A DNA stretch of 64,000 bases from Versatilivorator sp963663845 (GCA_963663845.2 OY760650.2:4650001-4714000), one strand, 5' to 3'; positions 1 to 8,666 are shown, counted from the first letter of the stretch. Notes: generated from the sequence alone by a model not told the origin. Translations and numbers: made by a program.

Positions 1-2
1 CC

Positions 3-617
3 GCCCTGGTCCGGCCGGACTTCATCGTCAACGTCACCCTCAACAAGGACCGGGAAATTACCGGAGTCTTCGCGGGAGACTGGAAGGAGGCTCACGACCA
101 GGGATGCCGGTTTGCGCGAGAATCGGTCATGCGACCGGTGGAGCAACCCTTCGACGTGGTCGTGACCACCAATTCGGGGTTTCCCCTGGACCTGAATCTC
201 TACCAGGCCGTCAAGGGCATGTCGGCCGCCGCCCGCATCGTCAGGCGGGGCGGAACCATCATCATGGCTTCGGAGTGCTGCGACGGCCTGCCTTCCGAGG
301 GTCCCTTCGGCCAACTGCTGCGCTCCGGACAGTCTCCCGCCGAGGTGCTCTCCAACATTCACAATCAAACCGAGACCATCCAGGATCAATGGCAGGTTCA
401 GATCCTGGCCAAGATACTGATGAAGTCGGAGGTTTACCTCCATTCCACCCTGCCCGACTCCGACGTCCTGGCCGCCCACCTCAAGCCGGTTCGGGACATC
501 GGCGGCCTGGTGAGACAACTGCAGGCGGCTGCAGGCCCGGACTGCCGCGTCGCAGTGCTCCCCGAGGGCCCCCAAACGGTCCCCTACGTCACCGAGAAGG
601 TCCTCTCCCACGCCTGA
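3..617 (+). CDS. LarA-like nickel-dependent racemase family protein, C-terminal part
   Basis: This is the last 204 residues of a gene that enters from the left edge, so the N-terminus and true start are outside the window. The visible part matches the C-terminal domain of the LarA/DUF2088 family: an opening stretch with PDFIVNV and a TGVFAGD-like segment, then AARIVRRGGTIIMASECCDG, as in lactate racemase homologues. LarA interconverts D- and L-lactate using a nickel pincer cofactor; many homologues in acidobacteria and clostridia act on other 2-hydroxyacids, so the substrate is not assigned. The cofactor-anchoring lysine and most catalytic histidines lie in the missing half. It ends in TGA and is followed by a repeat-containing intergenic region. 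Confidence 0.7.
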   Translation, partial: ALVRPDFIVNVTLNKDREITGVFAGDWKEAHDQGCRFARESVMRPVEQPFDVVVTTNSGFPLDLNLYQAVKGMSAAARIVRRGGTIIMASECCDGLPSEGPFGQLLRSGQSPAEVLSNIHNQTETIQDQWQVQILAKILMKSEVYLHSTLPDSDVLAAHLKPVRDIGGLVRQLQAAAGPDCRVAVLPEGPQTVPYVTEKVLSHA

Positions 618-709
618 CGAGGCCGTGCCTCAGCCCGACAAGCCGGGAAAAGAGATATCCACGACGGGGCACGAAGGACCGATTAGAGTCATCCACAAAG
701 GAAAACGAC

Positions 710-879
710 GAACCACGAATGGACACGAATGAACACCAATAAACTGATTGATGAGTTGCCGATTCGGGGGTGTAACAACCGATATCGAGCGGTTATCCAA
801 GAAGGACACGAAGTCACACCAGGGTAACAACGTTGCAGATACATCTGCATTTGTGTCTATTCGTGTTCATTCGTGGTTC
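710..879. repeat. MITE-like inverted-repeat element, family B, copy 1
   Basis: Arms of about 21 bp in inverted orientation bound this 170-bp segment: GAACCACGAATGGACACGAA at 710-729 and ATTCGTGTTCATTCGTGGTT at 859-878, with one mismatch over the paired length. The same arms recur at 40165-40265, and a single arm lies at 47568-47601. No reading frame is supported inside. It fills most of the 419-bp gap between the larA-like gene and the Nramp-like gene; the rest of that gap (618-709, 880-1036) shows nothing recognisable apart from a short motif at 991-1012 that resembles 47528-47549. Confidence 0.7.
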
Positions 880-1036
880 GATTTTTTTTAAAGATCGACC
901 GATTTCAAGCGATAGATGTGCAAGAAGGGGCTGGGGCGGCTAACCGCAATTCACTATTCACTTAAGTCACACGCCACTCACACGACGGGGCGGATCATAC
1001 GGAGCGAAACAGGGGTGTTTCGGAAGGCCGGACTGT

Positions 1037-2407
1037 CTACTTCAATCCCGCGATTCGCTGAATGAAGGAATAGCCCATCACAAGGGCCATGACCAGGGCC
1101 GAGATCCACAAAGCCAGAGTTATCCACGCGCCGGGAAGGACCTCTTTCGGCATGTGACGGTAGCGCAGGTAGATCGTGTAGAAGGCGATCACGGGCAGCA
1201 TGATGGCCTGGGCCGCTCCACCGATGATGACCATCATCACCGGCGCCTGCAGAAACATGAAATAGAGGGAGGGGACGAAAAGAAGGATGACCACGAAGAG
1301 CCGGGTCACCCGGAGCCGCTTGGCGTAGTCGGTCTTGTCGTAGAGCTTGAGGATGCCGGCGAAATCGGCGAACACCCGGCTGTGGGCGGCCGTGGCGGCG
1401 AAGATGGTGGAATAGAGGACCGCGAAAGCACCCGCCAGGAAGAGCGGCAGCGACCAGGGCCCCATGGTTTCGGTGTACATGGTGGAAAGGACCTGAACCA
1501 TCTCGGAACCCTGGGGCCGGAGTCCCCGTCCGTGCAGGATTCCCGCTCCCAGAAAGTAGAAGGCCACGGTGGCGAAGGTGTAGATGACCATGGAATTGCC
1601 GACATCCACCCCCATGACCCGAATCCATCCGCCGGCTCTCTCCCGCCAGGCCGGGCCGCCGTCCCTGGGTCCGCTGTAGCGGGCATACCCTTTCTCCAGG
1701 CACCAGTAGGGATAGGCCACCAGCTCGGTGGCTCCCACTCCGGTGATGCCGAAAGCGGCCACGGCGGTGATGAGTCCCCCTTCCGGAAGCTGGAACGACA
1801 ATCCCGAAACGACCTGGGACCAGGAAAAGTACTGGGGCAGCTTGAACATCAGGAAGGCGCAACTGACGGTCAGAACGGTAAAGCAGACCACCAGCCCCAT
1901 GGAGATCCTCTCCACCACCCAGTAGCGCCCGCCGATGAGCAGGACAACCGTCACCAGGTTCACCACCCAAACCCAGACACCGATGGGAACCGCCGGAACC
2001 TGCCGGTTGAGCACCTCGGAAACGCCTCCCAGCATCCCGCCCACCTGAAGGAGCGTAAACATGACCATCAGGAACCAGGCCCAGACCAGCCACGATGCTC
2101 GCAGACGGGGACCCGGCGCCCGGTCGAAGGCCTCCAGGGTGGTTTCACCGGTGCCGATGGAATACCGACCCAGCTCGTTTTGAACCACCACCTTGATGAA
2201 GCAGCTCAGAATGATCAGCCACAGCAGCGTGTAGCCGACCTCGGCGCCCAGCACGGTGGTGGCGATCAACTCGCCCGAGCCGACGATGCCGCTGGCAAGA
2301 ATCAGGCCCGGACCGATCCGGCGAAAAATACTGGCAAAGGTCCTCGGGGGATCCTCGATGTTTTCGGGACGAAGCTGGTAGGGATTGGAGAGGTTCTGGT
2401 CGGCCAT
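1037..2407 (-). CDS. Nramp-superfamily membrane transporter (atypical)
   Basis: 456 residues with about eleven hydrophobic segments. The N-terminal IGPGLILASGIVGSGELIAT aligns with TM1 of Nramp/MntH metal carriers. Canonical Nramp proteins have a DPGN motif there to bind Mn2+/Fe2+; here the position reads GSGE, and the MPH motif expected in TM6 is replaced by the region around AAFGITGVGATELVAY. So the fold is supported but divalent-metal transport is doubtful. It starts at ATG and has no operon partner; rpsT lies upstream on the same strand with its own promoter. The second Nramp-like gene at 30424 shares the unusual TM1 motif, which suggests a distinct subfamily. Confidence 0.8.
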   Translation of the reverse strand: MADQNLSNPYQLRPENIEDPPRTFASIFRRIGPGLILASGIVGSGELIATTVLGAEVGYTLLWLIILSCFIKVVVQNELGRYSIGTGETTLEAFDRAPGPRLRASWLVWAWFLMVMFTLLQVGGMLGGVSEVLNRQVPAVPIGVWVWVVNLVTVVLLIGGRYWVVERISMGLVVCFTVLTVSCAFLMFKLPQYFSWSQVVSGLSFQLPEGGLITAVAAFGITGVGATELVAYPYWCLEKGYARYSGPRDGGPAWRERAGGWIRVMGVDVGNSMVIYTFATVAFYFLGAGILHGRGLRPQGSEMVQVLSTMYTETMGPWSLPLFLAGAFAVLYSTIFAATAAHSRVFADFAGILKLYDKTDYAKRLRVTRLFVVILLFVPSLYFMFLQAPVMMVIIGGAAQAIMLPVIAFYTIYLRYRHMPKEVLPGAWITLALWISALVMALVMGYSFIQRIAGLK

Positions 2408-2492
2408 GGGACAAGAGGCATCCTATCCCAAGCGGTCGAGCCGGTGCAAGGAAGGGATCGGCTGTCGGTTCAAGATATGGGGTTGTCGGGTG

Positions 2493-2774
2493 TCAGGCGG
2501 AGGAGGCGCTGCCGGAAAGGCTGTTGACCTGGGACATCAGGCGGGATTTCTGGCGGGCCGCCTTGTTTTTGTGGATGAGGCTGCCGTGGGTGGAACTGTC
2601 GATCAGCGACAGCGTCGGCGCCAGAAGCTGCTCCACCTGCTCGGTGTTCTTCTCGGAAATGGCGTTTCTGATTTTGCCCAACTGGGTGCGTAGCCGGCGC
2701 ATCTTGCTCCGCCGGGCCAAGCGCCTGCGCTCGTCCTGCCGGGCTCGCTTCATCGCTGATTTGTGTCTGGCCAA
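2493..2774 (-). CDS. rpsT: 30S ribosomal protein S20
   Basis: 93 residues. Basic helical protein that binds 16S rRNA in the small subunit. The start MARHKSAMKRARQ and the later HKNKAARQKSRL block are S20 hallmarks, and the length is normal (85-95). The initiation codon is TTG; the next in-frame ATG would remove the conserved N-terminus. TTG or other non-AUG starts are well known for rpsT, where they take part in translational autoregulation in E. coli. A good sigma70-type promoter lies 57 bp upstream (2831-2860). Confidence 0.95.
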   Translation of the reverse strand: MARHKSAMKRARQDERRRLARRSKMRRLRTQLGKIRNAISEKNTEQVEQLLAPTLSLIDSSTHGSLIHKNKAARQKSRLMSQVNSLSGSASSA

Positions 2775-2830
2775 TTCCTGTTCCCTTGATTTGGGTCCGC
2801 TCCGGCGTCTCAGTACTGCAAGCGCGACAC

Positions 2831-2860
2831 CTTATACCGGGTCCGCCGGCTAGTTGTCAA
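2831..2860 (-). promoter_or_regulatory. Predicted rpsT promoter
   Basis: Read on the minus strand, TTGACA (2855-2860) and TATAAG (2831-2836) are separated by 18 bp and lie upstream of the rpsT TTG start. The -35 box is a perfect consensus and the -10 box has one mismatch. Confidence 0.7.
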
Positions 2861-2897
2861 GTGAATGAGACAGCGAAAGAGGTGACTTTCACACGCC

Positions 2898-3131
2898 CTA
2901 TCCGCCAATGACACGATTGTATCCGGCTCTCCAGTGACGGCCATAGCCGGCCGCATAGTGGGGGTCGAACCTGACAATCACTTTTTCAGCATGCTCGATA
3001 CTTTTCCGCCAACTGCGGAAGAGCCCGGCGCCGAACCAGCCGAGCGCCAGCAAATCGATGCGCGCTTCATCGCTCATGAGTTCAGCCACGAACCACTTGA
3101 CGACTATGCTGGCATCGACGGTCAGTCTCAC
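2898..3131 (-). pseudogene. VapC-type PIN toxin remnant
   Basis: The first ~24 codons (MRLTVDASIVVKWFVAE, then MSDEAR) are a textbook VapC PIN-domain N-terminus including the first catalytic Asp (DAS). After that the sequence no longer resembles a PIN domain, and the frame ends at 77 residues instead of the usual 130-140, so the remaining acidic residues of the nuclease site are absent. Its ATG overlaps the TGA of the antitoxin gene (ATGA), the normal VapBC arrangement. It is probably inactive through internal deletion or frameshift. What the downstream ~50 codons derive from is unclear. Confidence 0.65.
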
Positions 3132-3364
3132 CGATCCCGATCCTCGCGCAGCAGTTTCACACTGTCAGTCTGGCGAGTACCGGTCGTCAGAGAAGCCAGT
3201 TTGCGCGTCCGCTCGCGAAATTCCACGATGCGGCCAAGGCGATCTGCCTGTTGGGTCAACAAGTGGCGGACCTCTCCTTCAAGCGACCGGTGATTCTGTT
3301 TGGCTTGAACCTTGAGCTGTTCGATGATGTGATCGTCGAGATTTCGGATAGTCAGACTGCCCAT
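3128..3364 (-). CDS. VapB/FitA-type ribbon-helix-helix antitoxin
   Basis: 78 residues from the ATG at 3364, chosen because AGGAGG sits just upstream; an in-frame ATG 24 bp earlier has no such site. MGSLTIRNLDDHIIEQLK is the beta-strand/helix start of an Arc/MetJ-type DNA-binding fold, followed by the helix pair RSLEGEVRHLL typical of FitA/VapB. Such proteins neutralise a PIN toxin and repress their own promoter. The gene looks intact although its toxin partner is truncated. A perfect 14-bp palindrome overlaps the likely -10 element just upstream. Confidence 0.75.
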   Translation of the reverse strand: MGSLTIRNLDDHIIEQLKVQAKQNHRSLEGEVRHLLTQQADRLGRIVEFRERTRKLASLTTGTRQTDSVKLLREDRDR

Positions 3365-3391
3365 GACTCCTCCTTTAGTGCCGTGCAATCA

Positions 3392-3405
3392 TTATGCTAG
3401 CATAA
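3392..3405. promoter_or_regulatory. Putative VapB operator
   Basis: Perfect palindrome TTATGCTAGCATAA located 28-41 bp upstream of the antitoxin ATG. It overlaps CATAAT (minus strand), a good -10 box. Ribbon-helix-helix antitoxins bind short palindromes of this kind to autoregulate. Confidence 0.5.
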
Positions 3406-3638
3406 GGCTTGACATCATGCACACCCTTGTCAAGGGCTGCGGCGCCGAAGCCCAGCTTCCAGGAGGGCTCCGGTGCGTTATCTTTGTCAATCGTCGCCCG
3501 CGCTGATGCGCCGCGCCTCTCTCGTTCCAAGCCCGGCTTGCTGTGATACACTAACCGGGTGAGCCGTCAACAAATCAACACCAAAGCTTGTCTGAACTCC
3601 CTCTCGGCAAGTCGGTCAAAGTGGAAGGAGTATCAGCG

Positions 3639-3860
3639 ATGAAAATCAGCGCGGAATTGATCGCCATCGGCATCCTTGGCGTTTCCCTGGTGAGCCTTGG
3701 ATGGAAGGTGACCGGAGACTTGCGCCAGGAAATCCGCCATGTGCGAGAGGATGTAGCTGATGTCAGACAGGACGTCGCCGGCCTCCGAGAACGGATGGCT
3801 CGGCTGGAAGGGCTGTTTGAAGGCTTCACCAGGCGCGAACTGGCGGAGCAACAGAAGTAG
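3639..3860 (+). CDS. Small membrane-anchored coiled-coil protein, copy 1
   Basis: 73 residues from the ATG at 3639, which follows GGAAGGAG with good spacing; the frame is open further upstream but has no ribosome site. Residues 1-24 form one hydrophobic segment (ELIAIGILGVSLVSLGWKV) and residues 25-73 form a charged helix with heptads such as REDVADVRQDVAGLRERM, then FEGFTRRELAEQQK. This is a single-pass inner-membrane protein with a cytoplasmic or periplasmic coiled coil. No family is recognised; similar tiny proteins accompany phage or chromosome-borne holin-like and structural genes, but nothing here supports that. It was duplicated to give the gene at 4087. Confidence 0.65.
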   Translation: MKISAELIAIGILGVSLVSLGWKVTGDLRQEIRHVREDVADVRQDVAGLRERMARLEGLFEGFTRRELAEQQK

Positions 3861-4086
3861 CGAAACCAGGTTATTCCAGCCATTAGACAACGTCCCCAGA
3901 TTGCTCCCTGACACGTTGATGAGCGATTTTTTATCTCGCTCTCTCCCTCCCCGCAACTTGCGGCCTCTCTCCTTCCGAGCCCGGCTCACTGTGATACACT
4001 AACCGGGTGAGCCGTCAACAAATCAACACCAAAGCTTGTCTGAACTCCCTCTCGGCAAGTCGGTCAAAGTGGAAGGAGTATCAGCG

Positions 4087-4329
4087 ATGAAAATCAGCGC
4101 GGAATTGATCGCCATCGGCATCCTTGGCGTTTCCCTGGTGAGCTTTGGATGGAAGGTGACCGGAGACTTGCGCCAGGAAATCCACCATGTCCGGGAGGAT
4201 GTAGGCAGTGTCCGCCAGGACGTAGCTGATGTCAGACAGGACGTAGCCGGTCTCCGAGAACGGATGGCGCGGCTGGAGGGGCTGTTTGAAGGCTTCACCA
4301 GGCGCGAACTGGCGGAGCAACAGAAGTAG
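4087..4329 (+). CDS. Small membrane-anchored coiled-coil protein, copy 2
   Basis: 80 residues. Nearly identical to the gene at 3639 but with seven extra residues (a DVGSVRQ-type heptad) inserted in the coiled coil, so the helix is one heptad longer. The same GGAAGGAG ribosome site precedes the ATG. The transmembrane segment and the C-terminal FTRRELAEQQK are unchanged. That the two copies remain intact and in frame, with few changes elsewhere, suggests both are or were recently expressed. Function is unknown. Confidence 0.65.
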   Translation: MKISAELIAIGILGVSLVSFGWKVTGDLRQEIHHVREDVGSVRQDVADVRQDVAGLRERMARLEGLFEGFTRRELAEQQK

Positions 4330-4350
4330 CAGCCTCCCCCCGGCCGGGCG

Positions 4351-4383
4351 GCGCCCTCCGGGAGCGCGGGCGTCCCGCCCGCA
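4351..4383. repeat. GC-rich palindromic repeat, family E
   Basis: The segment containing GGGAGCGCGGGCGTCCCGCC recurs at 47647-47672 and, inverted, at 47825-47857 (32 of 33 bases the same as this copy). It contains the self-complementary core GCGGGCGTCCCGCCCGC. It lies between the coiled-coil gene and prfB, where it could act as a REP-like or terminator structure. Confidence 0.6.
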
Positions 4384-4429
4384 TCCTCTTCCCGCCGACG
4401 CGCCTTGATTCGACAATCGGGAGAAAGCG

Positions 4430-5546
4430 ATGATACCGGAAGAATTGACCCGAAATTTTCAGGCGCTGGAGAAACGGGTTCGCGATATACGGAGCTATCT
4501 TTGACGCCGGCAGCAAGCGCAAGGACCTCCACCAACTGGAAAGCGAAATCGCCGATCCGACCTTCTGGACGGACCAGGCCCGGTCCCAGAAGTCCCTCCA
4601 GAGACGCAAGCGGCTGCAAGCCGACTTGGCCCTGGACAGCGAGCTGAGTCGCTCGGTTGAAGACCTGGAGGCCTATTTTGATCTGGGAGCCGAGGGCGAG
4701 GACGTCGGCTCGGACATCCAGGAGGAAATGTCCCGGCTGAACGCACGGGTGGGAGAGGCCGAGACCCGGACGCTGCTCAGCGGCGAGAACGCCCAGGCCA
4801 ACGCCTTCCTGACGGTCCATCCTGGAGCCGGCGGCACCGAGTCCCAGGATTGGGCCGAGATGTTGCTGCGCATGTACCTGCGCTGGGCCGAACAGCAGGA
4901 CTTCGGGCATGAGCTGGTGGACAGCCAGGCCGGCGAGGAGGCCGGGATCAAGTCGGCGACCATCGCCATCAAGGGTCTCAACGCCTATGGACTGCTGATG
5001 TCGGAGGTGGGAGTGCACCGCCTGGTCCGCATCTCTCCCTTCGACGCCAACAAGCGCCGGCACACCTCCTTCTCTTCCGTGTTTGTCTCTCCCGAAATCG
5101 ATGACGCCGTGGAGGTGGTCATCGAGGAAAAGGACCTGCGAATAGACACCTACCGCTCCACCGGCGCCGGCGGACAACACGTCAACACCACCGATTCGGC
5201 GGTGCGGATCACTCACCTGCCCACCGGGATCGTGGTGCAGTGCCAAAACGAGCGTTCCCAGCACAAGAATCGGTCGGTAGCCATGAAGATCCTGCGTTCC
5301 CGCCTCTACGAGGCCGAACTGGAGAAGAAGCGGGCCGAGAGCCGAGCCATTGAAGACAGCAAGCTGGATATCGCCTGGGGCAGCCAGATCCGCTCCTACG
5401 TGCTCCACCCCTATCGCATGGTCAAGGACCACCGCACCAGGAAGGAGGTGGGCAATGCCGACCGAGTCCTCGACGGCGACATCAATCCGTTCATCAAGAG
5501 CTACCTGGTCTGGGCCCGCAACCCGACGCCGGCCTCGCAACGCTAG
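4430..5546 (+). CDS. prfB: Peptide chain release factor 2 (programmed +1 frameshift)
   Basis: Translation starts at ATG 4430 (after GGGAGAAAG) and reads 24 codons to CTT TGA C at 4499-4505. There the ribosome slips +1 and continues from GAC 4503 to the TAG at 5544, giving about 371 residues. This is the autoregulatory frameshift of bacterial prfB: low RF2 lets the UGA stall and slip. A Shine-Dalgarno-like GGAG lies just upstream of the slip codon. RF2 features are clear: the SPF anticodon motif (ISPFDANKRR) and the GGQ motif (GAGGQHVNTTDSAVRI) that triggers peptide release at UGA and UAA. Its TAG stop is shared with the end of a 250-bp inverted-repeat element. Confidence 0.97.
4499..4505 (+). 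promoter_or_regulatory. prfB programmed frameshift site
   Basis: CTT TGA C, the universally conserved RF2 slip sequence, preceded by TAT and a GGAG Shine-Dalgarno-like stimulator at 4491-4494. Zero-frame translation terminates here after 24 codons. Confidence 0.95.
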
Positions 5547-5792
5547 CCTGCATTTCTCACCAGGGGGCATGATCATGGCGCAGGCATTTTCCCTCCAGCG
5601 CGTGCTCGCGACCGAAGAGCGTAGCGGTTTCTACGGTCGAGGGAGCATGGGCGCGCTGGAGGGAAAAGAACCAGCCAGGGCATGCCCAGCGCCGTCTGTA
5701 GTCGGCAAGCCCTTGACATGGAGCCAATCAAGGCACTGAAGATAAACTGCTTTTGTCCTGCCTCCAGCGGCCTGGTGAGAAATGCGGGCTAG
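5543..5792. mobile_element. 250-bp inverted-repeat element, family A, copy 1
   Basis: The ends are 22-bp inverted repeats with one mismatch: CTAGCCTGCATTTCTCACC... at 5543-5564 and its complement at 5771-5792. Inside, arms at 5587-5607 and 5643-5667 (TTTTCCCTCCAGCGCG and its complement) form a long second hairpin around a conserved core near 5608-5642. There is no coding potential; it is the size of a MITE or a large structured repeat. The left end overlaps the prfB stop codon (5544-5546). A full second copy lies at 28098-28347 and partial copies at 51265-51350 and 63363-63374. Confidence 0.85.
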
Positions 5793-5908
5793 CCATCCAA
5801 GCGCCCTGGAACAGCGAGGCTCTGCAGGAATCCGGGACTGACACCCATGCCGCCGGCGGTCCGGACGGTTCTACCGGTGGCGCATCCTCCTCACCGGCCC
5901 ACTGCCAC

Positions 5909-8020
5909 ATGCTGGAACTTCAGACTCCGGTGCAATTCGTCAAGGGGGTGGGGCCCGGGAGAGCCCGCGACCTGGCCGCCAAGAACATCCACACCGTCGA
6001 AGACCTGCTCTACACCCTTCCCTACCGCTACGAGGACCGCACTCGTTTTTGCCGGGTCAGCGACCTTCAGCCGGGAGCCAGGACCTCCATACTGGTCGAG
6101 GTTTCGACTGCCCGTTTGACGGTGACGCGCAAGAGCCGCCTCAAGATCTTCGACCTGGCCGCCCGCGACCAGACCGGCCGGATTCGCTGCAAGTGGTTTC
6201 ACTCGGAATACCTGCACCAGCGCAAGATCTTCAAGCGGGGACAGCAGGTCATCTTTCACGGGAAGTTCGAGCCTGACCCCTACAGCGCCGGCAGCCTGCA
6301 AGTCATCAACCCCGAGTTCGAGATCCTGGAACAGGCGGTCCCTGTTCAGGGTTCGATCGACATGGGGCGAATCGTTCCCGTCTACGAGGCCGCCAGAGGC
6401 TTGGGAACCCGCACTCTGCGGCGGTTGATCCACGCCGTCCTGTCGGAACTCTCCGGCGTCCCGGAAACCCTGCCGCTGGCGGTCCTGGAGCGCCACGACC
6501 TCATGGACCGCCGGGCGGCCCTGCAGGAATCCCACTTCCCCTCGGCGGAAACACGCCGGGACGATCTGGCCGCCCGGCGCACTCCGGCTCTCTTTCGGCT
6601 GATCTTCGAGGAGCTCTTCCTGCTGGAAGCAGGGGTCCGGTGGAAACGCCGTCTGGCCCGCAAGCTTCGGGGGATGCCCTTCCGCATCGATCCCGGCCTT
6701 CGCCGGGCCGCCGGCAGTTTTCTGCCCTTCCGACCGACCCGGGCGCAGGAAAGGGTTCTCGACGAGTTGGCCGAGGACATGCGCCGACCCACTCCCATGA
6801 ATCGCCTGCTGCAGGGAGACGTCGGATGCGGCAAGACCGTCGTCGCCCTCCAGGCCGGCGCCATGGCCGTGGAGAATGGAGCCCAGGTGGCCTTCATGGC
6901 GCCTACCGAGATCCTGGCCGAGCAACACCACCACTACGCCGGGCGCCTGTTCGCCGGAAGCGGCTACCGCATCGGATTGCTGACCGGCGGGCTGAAGAGG
7001 GCGGAGCGGAACGGCTTGCTGGAGGAGTTGTCCCAGGGGAGACTCCAGCTCCTGATCGGCACCCATGCCCTGCTGGAACCGGACGTCACCTTCCAAGGGC
7101 TGGGGCTGGCCATCATTGACGAACAACACCGATTCGGCGTCCGCCAACGCTTCAACCTCATGAAGAAGGGCGTGCATCCCCATACCCTGGTGATGACGGC
7201 CACGCCGATCCCCCGGACGCTCTCCATGACGCTCTACGGCGATCTGGACGTTTCCGTCATCGACGAGATGCCCCCCAACCGGAGCCCGGTCAAGACCCAC
7301 CTGCTGGACGACCTCAAACGGGCTCGCGCCTACCGGTTCATTGCCGATCAGATCCGAGCGGGCAGACAGGTCTACGTGCTCTGTCCCCTGATCGAGGAGT
7401 CGGAAAAGCTGGACCTGCGGCCGGCGAGGAAGATCTTCGAGCACCTGCGAGGCCAGGTCTTCCCCGACTTCCGGGTCGATCTGCTCCACGGCCGGCTGAA
7501 GAGCGTGGAAAAGGAGGCCGTCATGCAACGTTTCGCCGGCGGGCAAACCGACATCCTGGTTTCGACAACCGTGATCGAGGTCGGTATGGACGTGGCCAAC
7601 GCGACCGTGATGCTCATCGAGCATGCCGAGCGCTTCGGCCTGGCGCAGTTGCACCAGCTCCGCGGCCGGGTCGGAAGGGGACGGGAGCCGTCCACCTGCC
7701 TGTTGATGCAGGGTTCCAGGACGATCAGCCCGGAAGCGGCCCAGAGGCTGAACTGCCTGCGGGAAACCACCGACGGATTCGTGATTGCCGAGAAGGACCT
7801 GGAAATTCGGGGCCCGGGCGAGTTTTTCGGCGCCCGGCAGTCGGGTCTTCCCACCCTGCGCGTGGCTCACCTGCTGCGCGACCGCCGCATTCTGGAGACC
7901 GCCCGCAGAGAGGCCGCCGGCCTGGTGGACAATTTCGAATCGCAATCATCCCTGAGCCGGTGGGCCGCCGGCCTGAGCTCGGGTTGGCAGGCCCGCTACG
8001 GCCTGGTGGGGGTGGGGTAG
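5909..8020 (+). CDS. recG: ATP-dependent DNA helicase RecG
   Basis: 703 residues from ATG 5909 (MLELQTPVQFVKGVGPGRA), close to the usual ~690. The frame is open back to 5753, but that part derives from the preceding repeat element, so the later start is preferred. Order: N-terminal wedge/OB domain that grips branched DNA, Walker A GDVGCGKT (~residue 303), DEQH box IIDEQHRFG (~403), motif VI QLRGRVGRG (~583) and the RecG C-terminal region. RecG remodels stalled forks and Holliday junctions. It appears to begin a plus-strand run continuing through rsmD, coaD and an aminotransferase, a common recG-rsmD-coaD order. Confidence 0.96.
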   Translation: MLELQTPVQFVKGVGPGRARDLAAKNIHTVEDLLYTLPYRYEDRTRFCRVSDLQPGARTSILVEVSTARLTVTRKSRLKIFDLAARDQTGRIRCKWFHSEYLHQRKIFKRGQQVIFHGKFEPDPYSAGSLQVINPEFEILEQAVPVQGSIDMGRIVPVYEAARGLGTRTLRRLIHAVLSELSGVPETLPLAVLERHDLMDRRAALQESHFPSAETRRDDLAARRTPALFRLIFEELFLLEAGVRWKRRLARKLRGMPFRIDPGLRRAAGSFLPFRPTRAQERVLDELAEDMRRPTPMNRLLQGDVGCGKTVVALQAGAMAVENGAQVAFMAPTEILAEQHHHYAGRLFAGSGYRIGLLTGGLKRAERNGLLEELSQGRLQLLIGTHALLEPDVTFQGLGLAIIDEQHRFGVRQRFNLMKKGVHPHTLVMTATPIPRTLSMTLYGDLDVSVIDEMPPNRSPVKTHLLDDLKRARAYRFIADQIRAGRQVYVLCPLIEESEKLDLRPARKIFEHLRGQVFPDFRVDLLHGRLKSVEKEAVMQRFAGGQTDILVSTTVIEVGMDVANATVMLIEHAERFGLAQLHQLRGRVGRGREPSTCLLMQGSRTISPEAAQRLNCLRETTDGFVIAEKDLEIRGPGEFFGARQSGLPTLRVAHLLRDRRILETARREAAGLVDNFESQSSLSRWAAGLSSGWQARYGLVGVG

Positions 8021-8102
8021 CAGCCGGCGCGGGTCGGCGCCGCCGTGCGAACTCTCCGGGCTGGCGGAGAAACGGCTCATTTTGGCGGAGGAGCGTTGCT
8101 CC

Positions 8103-8666
8103 ATGATTCGGGTCATCGCCGGCCAGTTCAAGCACCAGCGCCTGACCACCCTGCGAGGGCCGCAGACCCGGCCGACTTCCGACAAGTTGAAGGAGACCCT
8201 GTTCAACCTGATCCGGGAGGAGGTGGAGGAGTCCGTCTTCCTGGACTGCTTTTCCGGCAGCGGCAGCGTCGGCATCGAGGCGCTGAGCCGAGGAGCCCGG
8301 GAGGTCACCCTGATCGAGTGCTCGCCTCGGGCGGCGCAGGTGGTCGAGCGCAACCTCAAATCCCTCTCCCCGCCCCCGCCCGGCCGGATCCGGCTGCTGA
8401 CTCGGCCGGTCCAGGCTTCCCTTCAAATCCTGCAGCGTCGAAGGTGCAAGTTTGATATAGTTTTCATCGATCCGCCCTACGACGCCGTGCACCACTATCC
8501 CCAGACCCTGAAACAGATTCATCGCTGCCGAATTCTCGCTCCTCGAGCCTGTGTCGCCCTCGAGCATTCCAAGAGGTTGACCTTGGAGGACCGATACCAC
8601 GATTTGAGGCGAGTGCGCCAGGTCCGGCACGGAGACAGCCGGCTCAGCCTCTATCGCGGCCCTTGA
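8103..8666 (+). CDS. rsmD: 16S rRNA (guanine966-N2)-methyltransferase RsmD
   Basis: 187 residues from ATG 8103 (MIRVIAGQFKHQRL), preceded by GGAGGAG. It shows the class I SAM-binding motif LDCFSGSGSVGIEALSRGA and the catalytic IDPPYD motif, both standard for RsmD, which methylates G966 of 16S rRNA in the assembling 30S subunit. It lies 82 bp after recG and upstream of coaD, the usual rsmD-coaD pairing. Confidence 0.94.
   Translation: MIRVIAGQFKHQRLTTLRGPQTRPTSDKLKETLFNLIREEVEESVFLDCFSGSGSVGIEALSRGAREVTLIECSPRAAQVVERNLKSLSPPPPGRIRLLTRPVQASLQILQRRRCKFDIVFIDPPYDAVHHYPQTLKQIHRCRILAPRACVALEHSKRLTLEDRYHDLRRVRQVRHGDSRLSLYRGP

Larger units (their letters stand above)
3511..4329 (+). repeat. Tandem gene duplication with heptad expansion
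   Basis: The segments 3511-3860 and 3959-4329 are direct repeats offset by 448 bp and nearly identical over their coding parts, including the upstream motif CTGTGATACACTAACCGGGT. The second copy has 21 extra bases encoding one additional coiled-coil heptad. About 100 bp of unrelated sequence separates them, including a short hairpin with a T run near 3920-3945. Confidence 0.9.
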
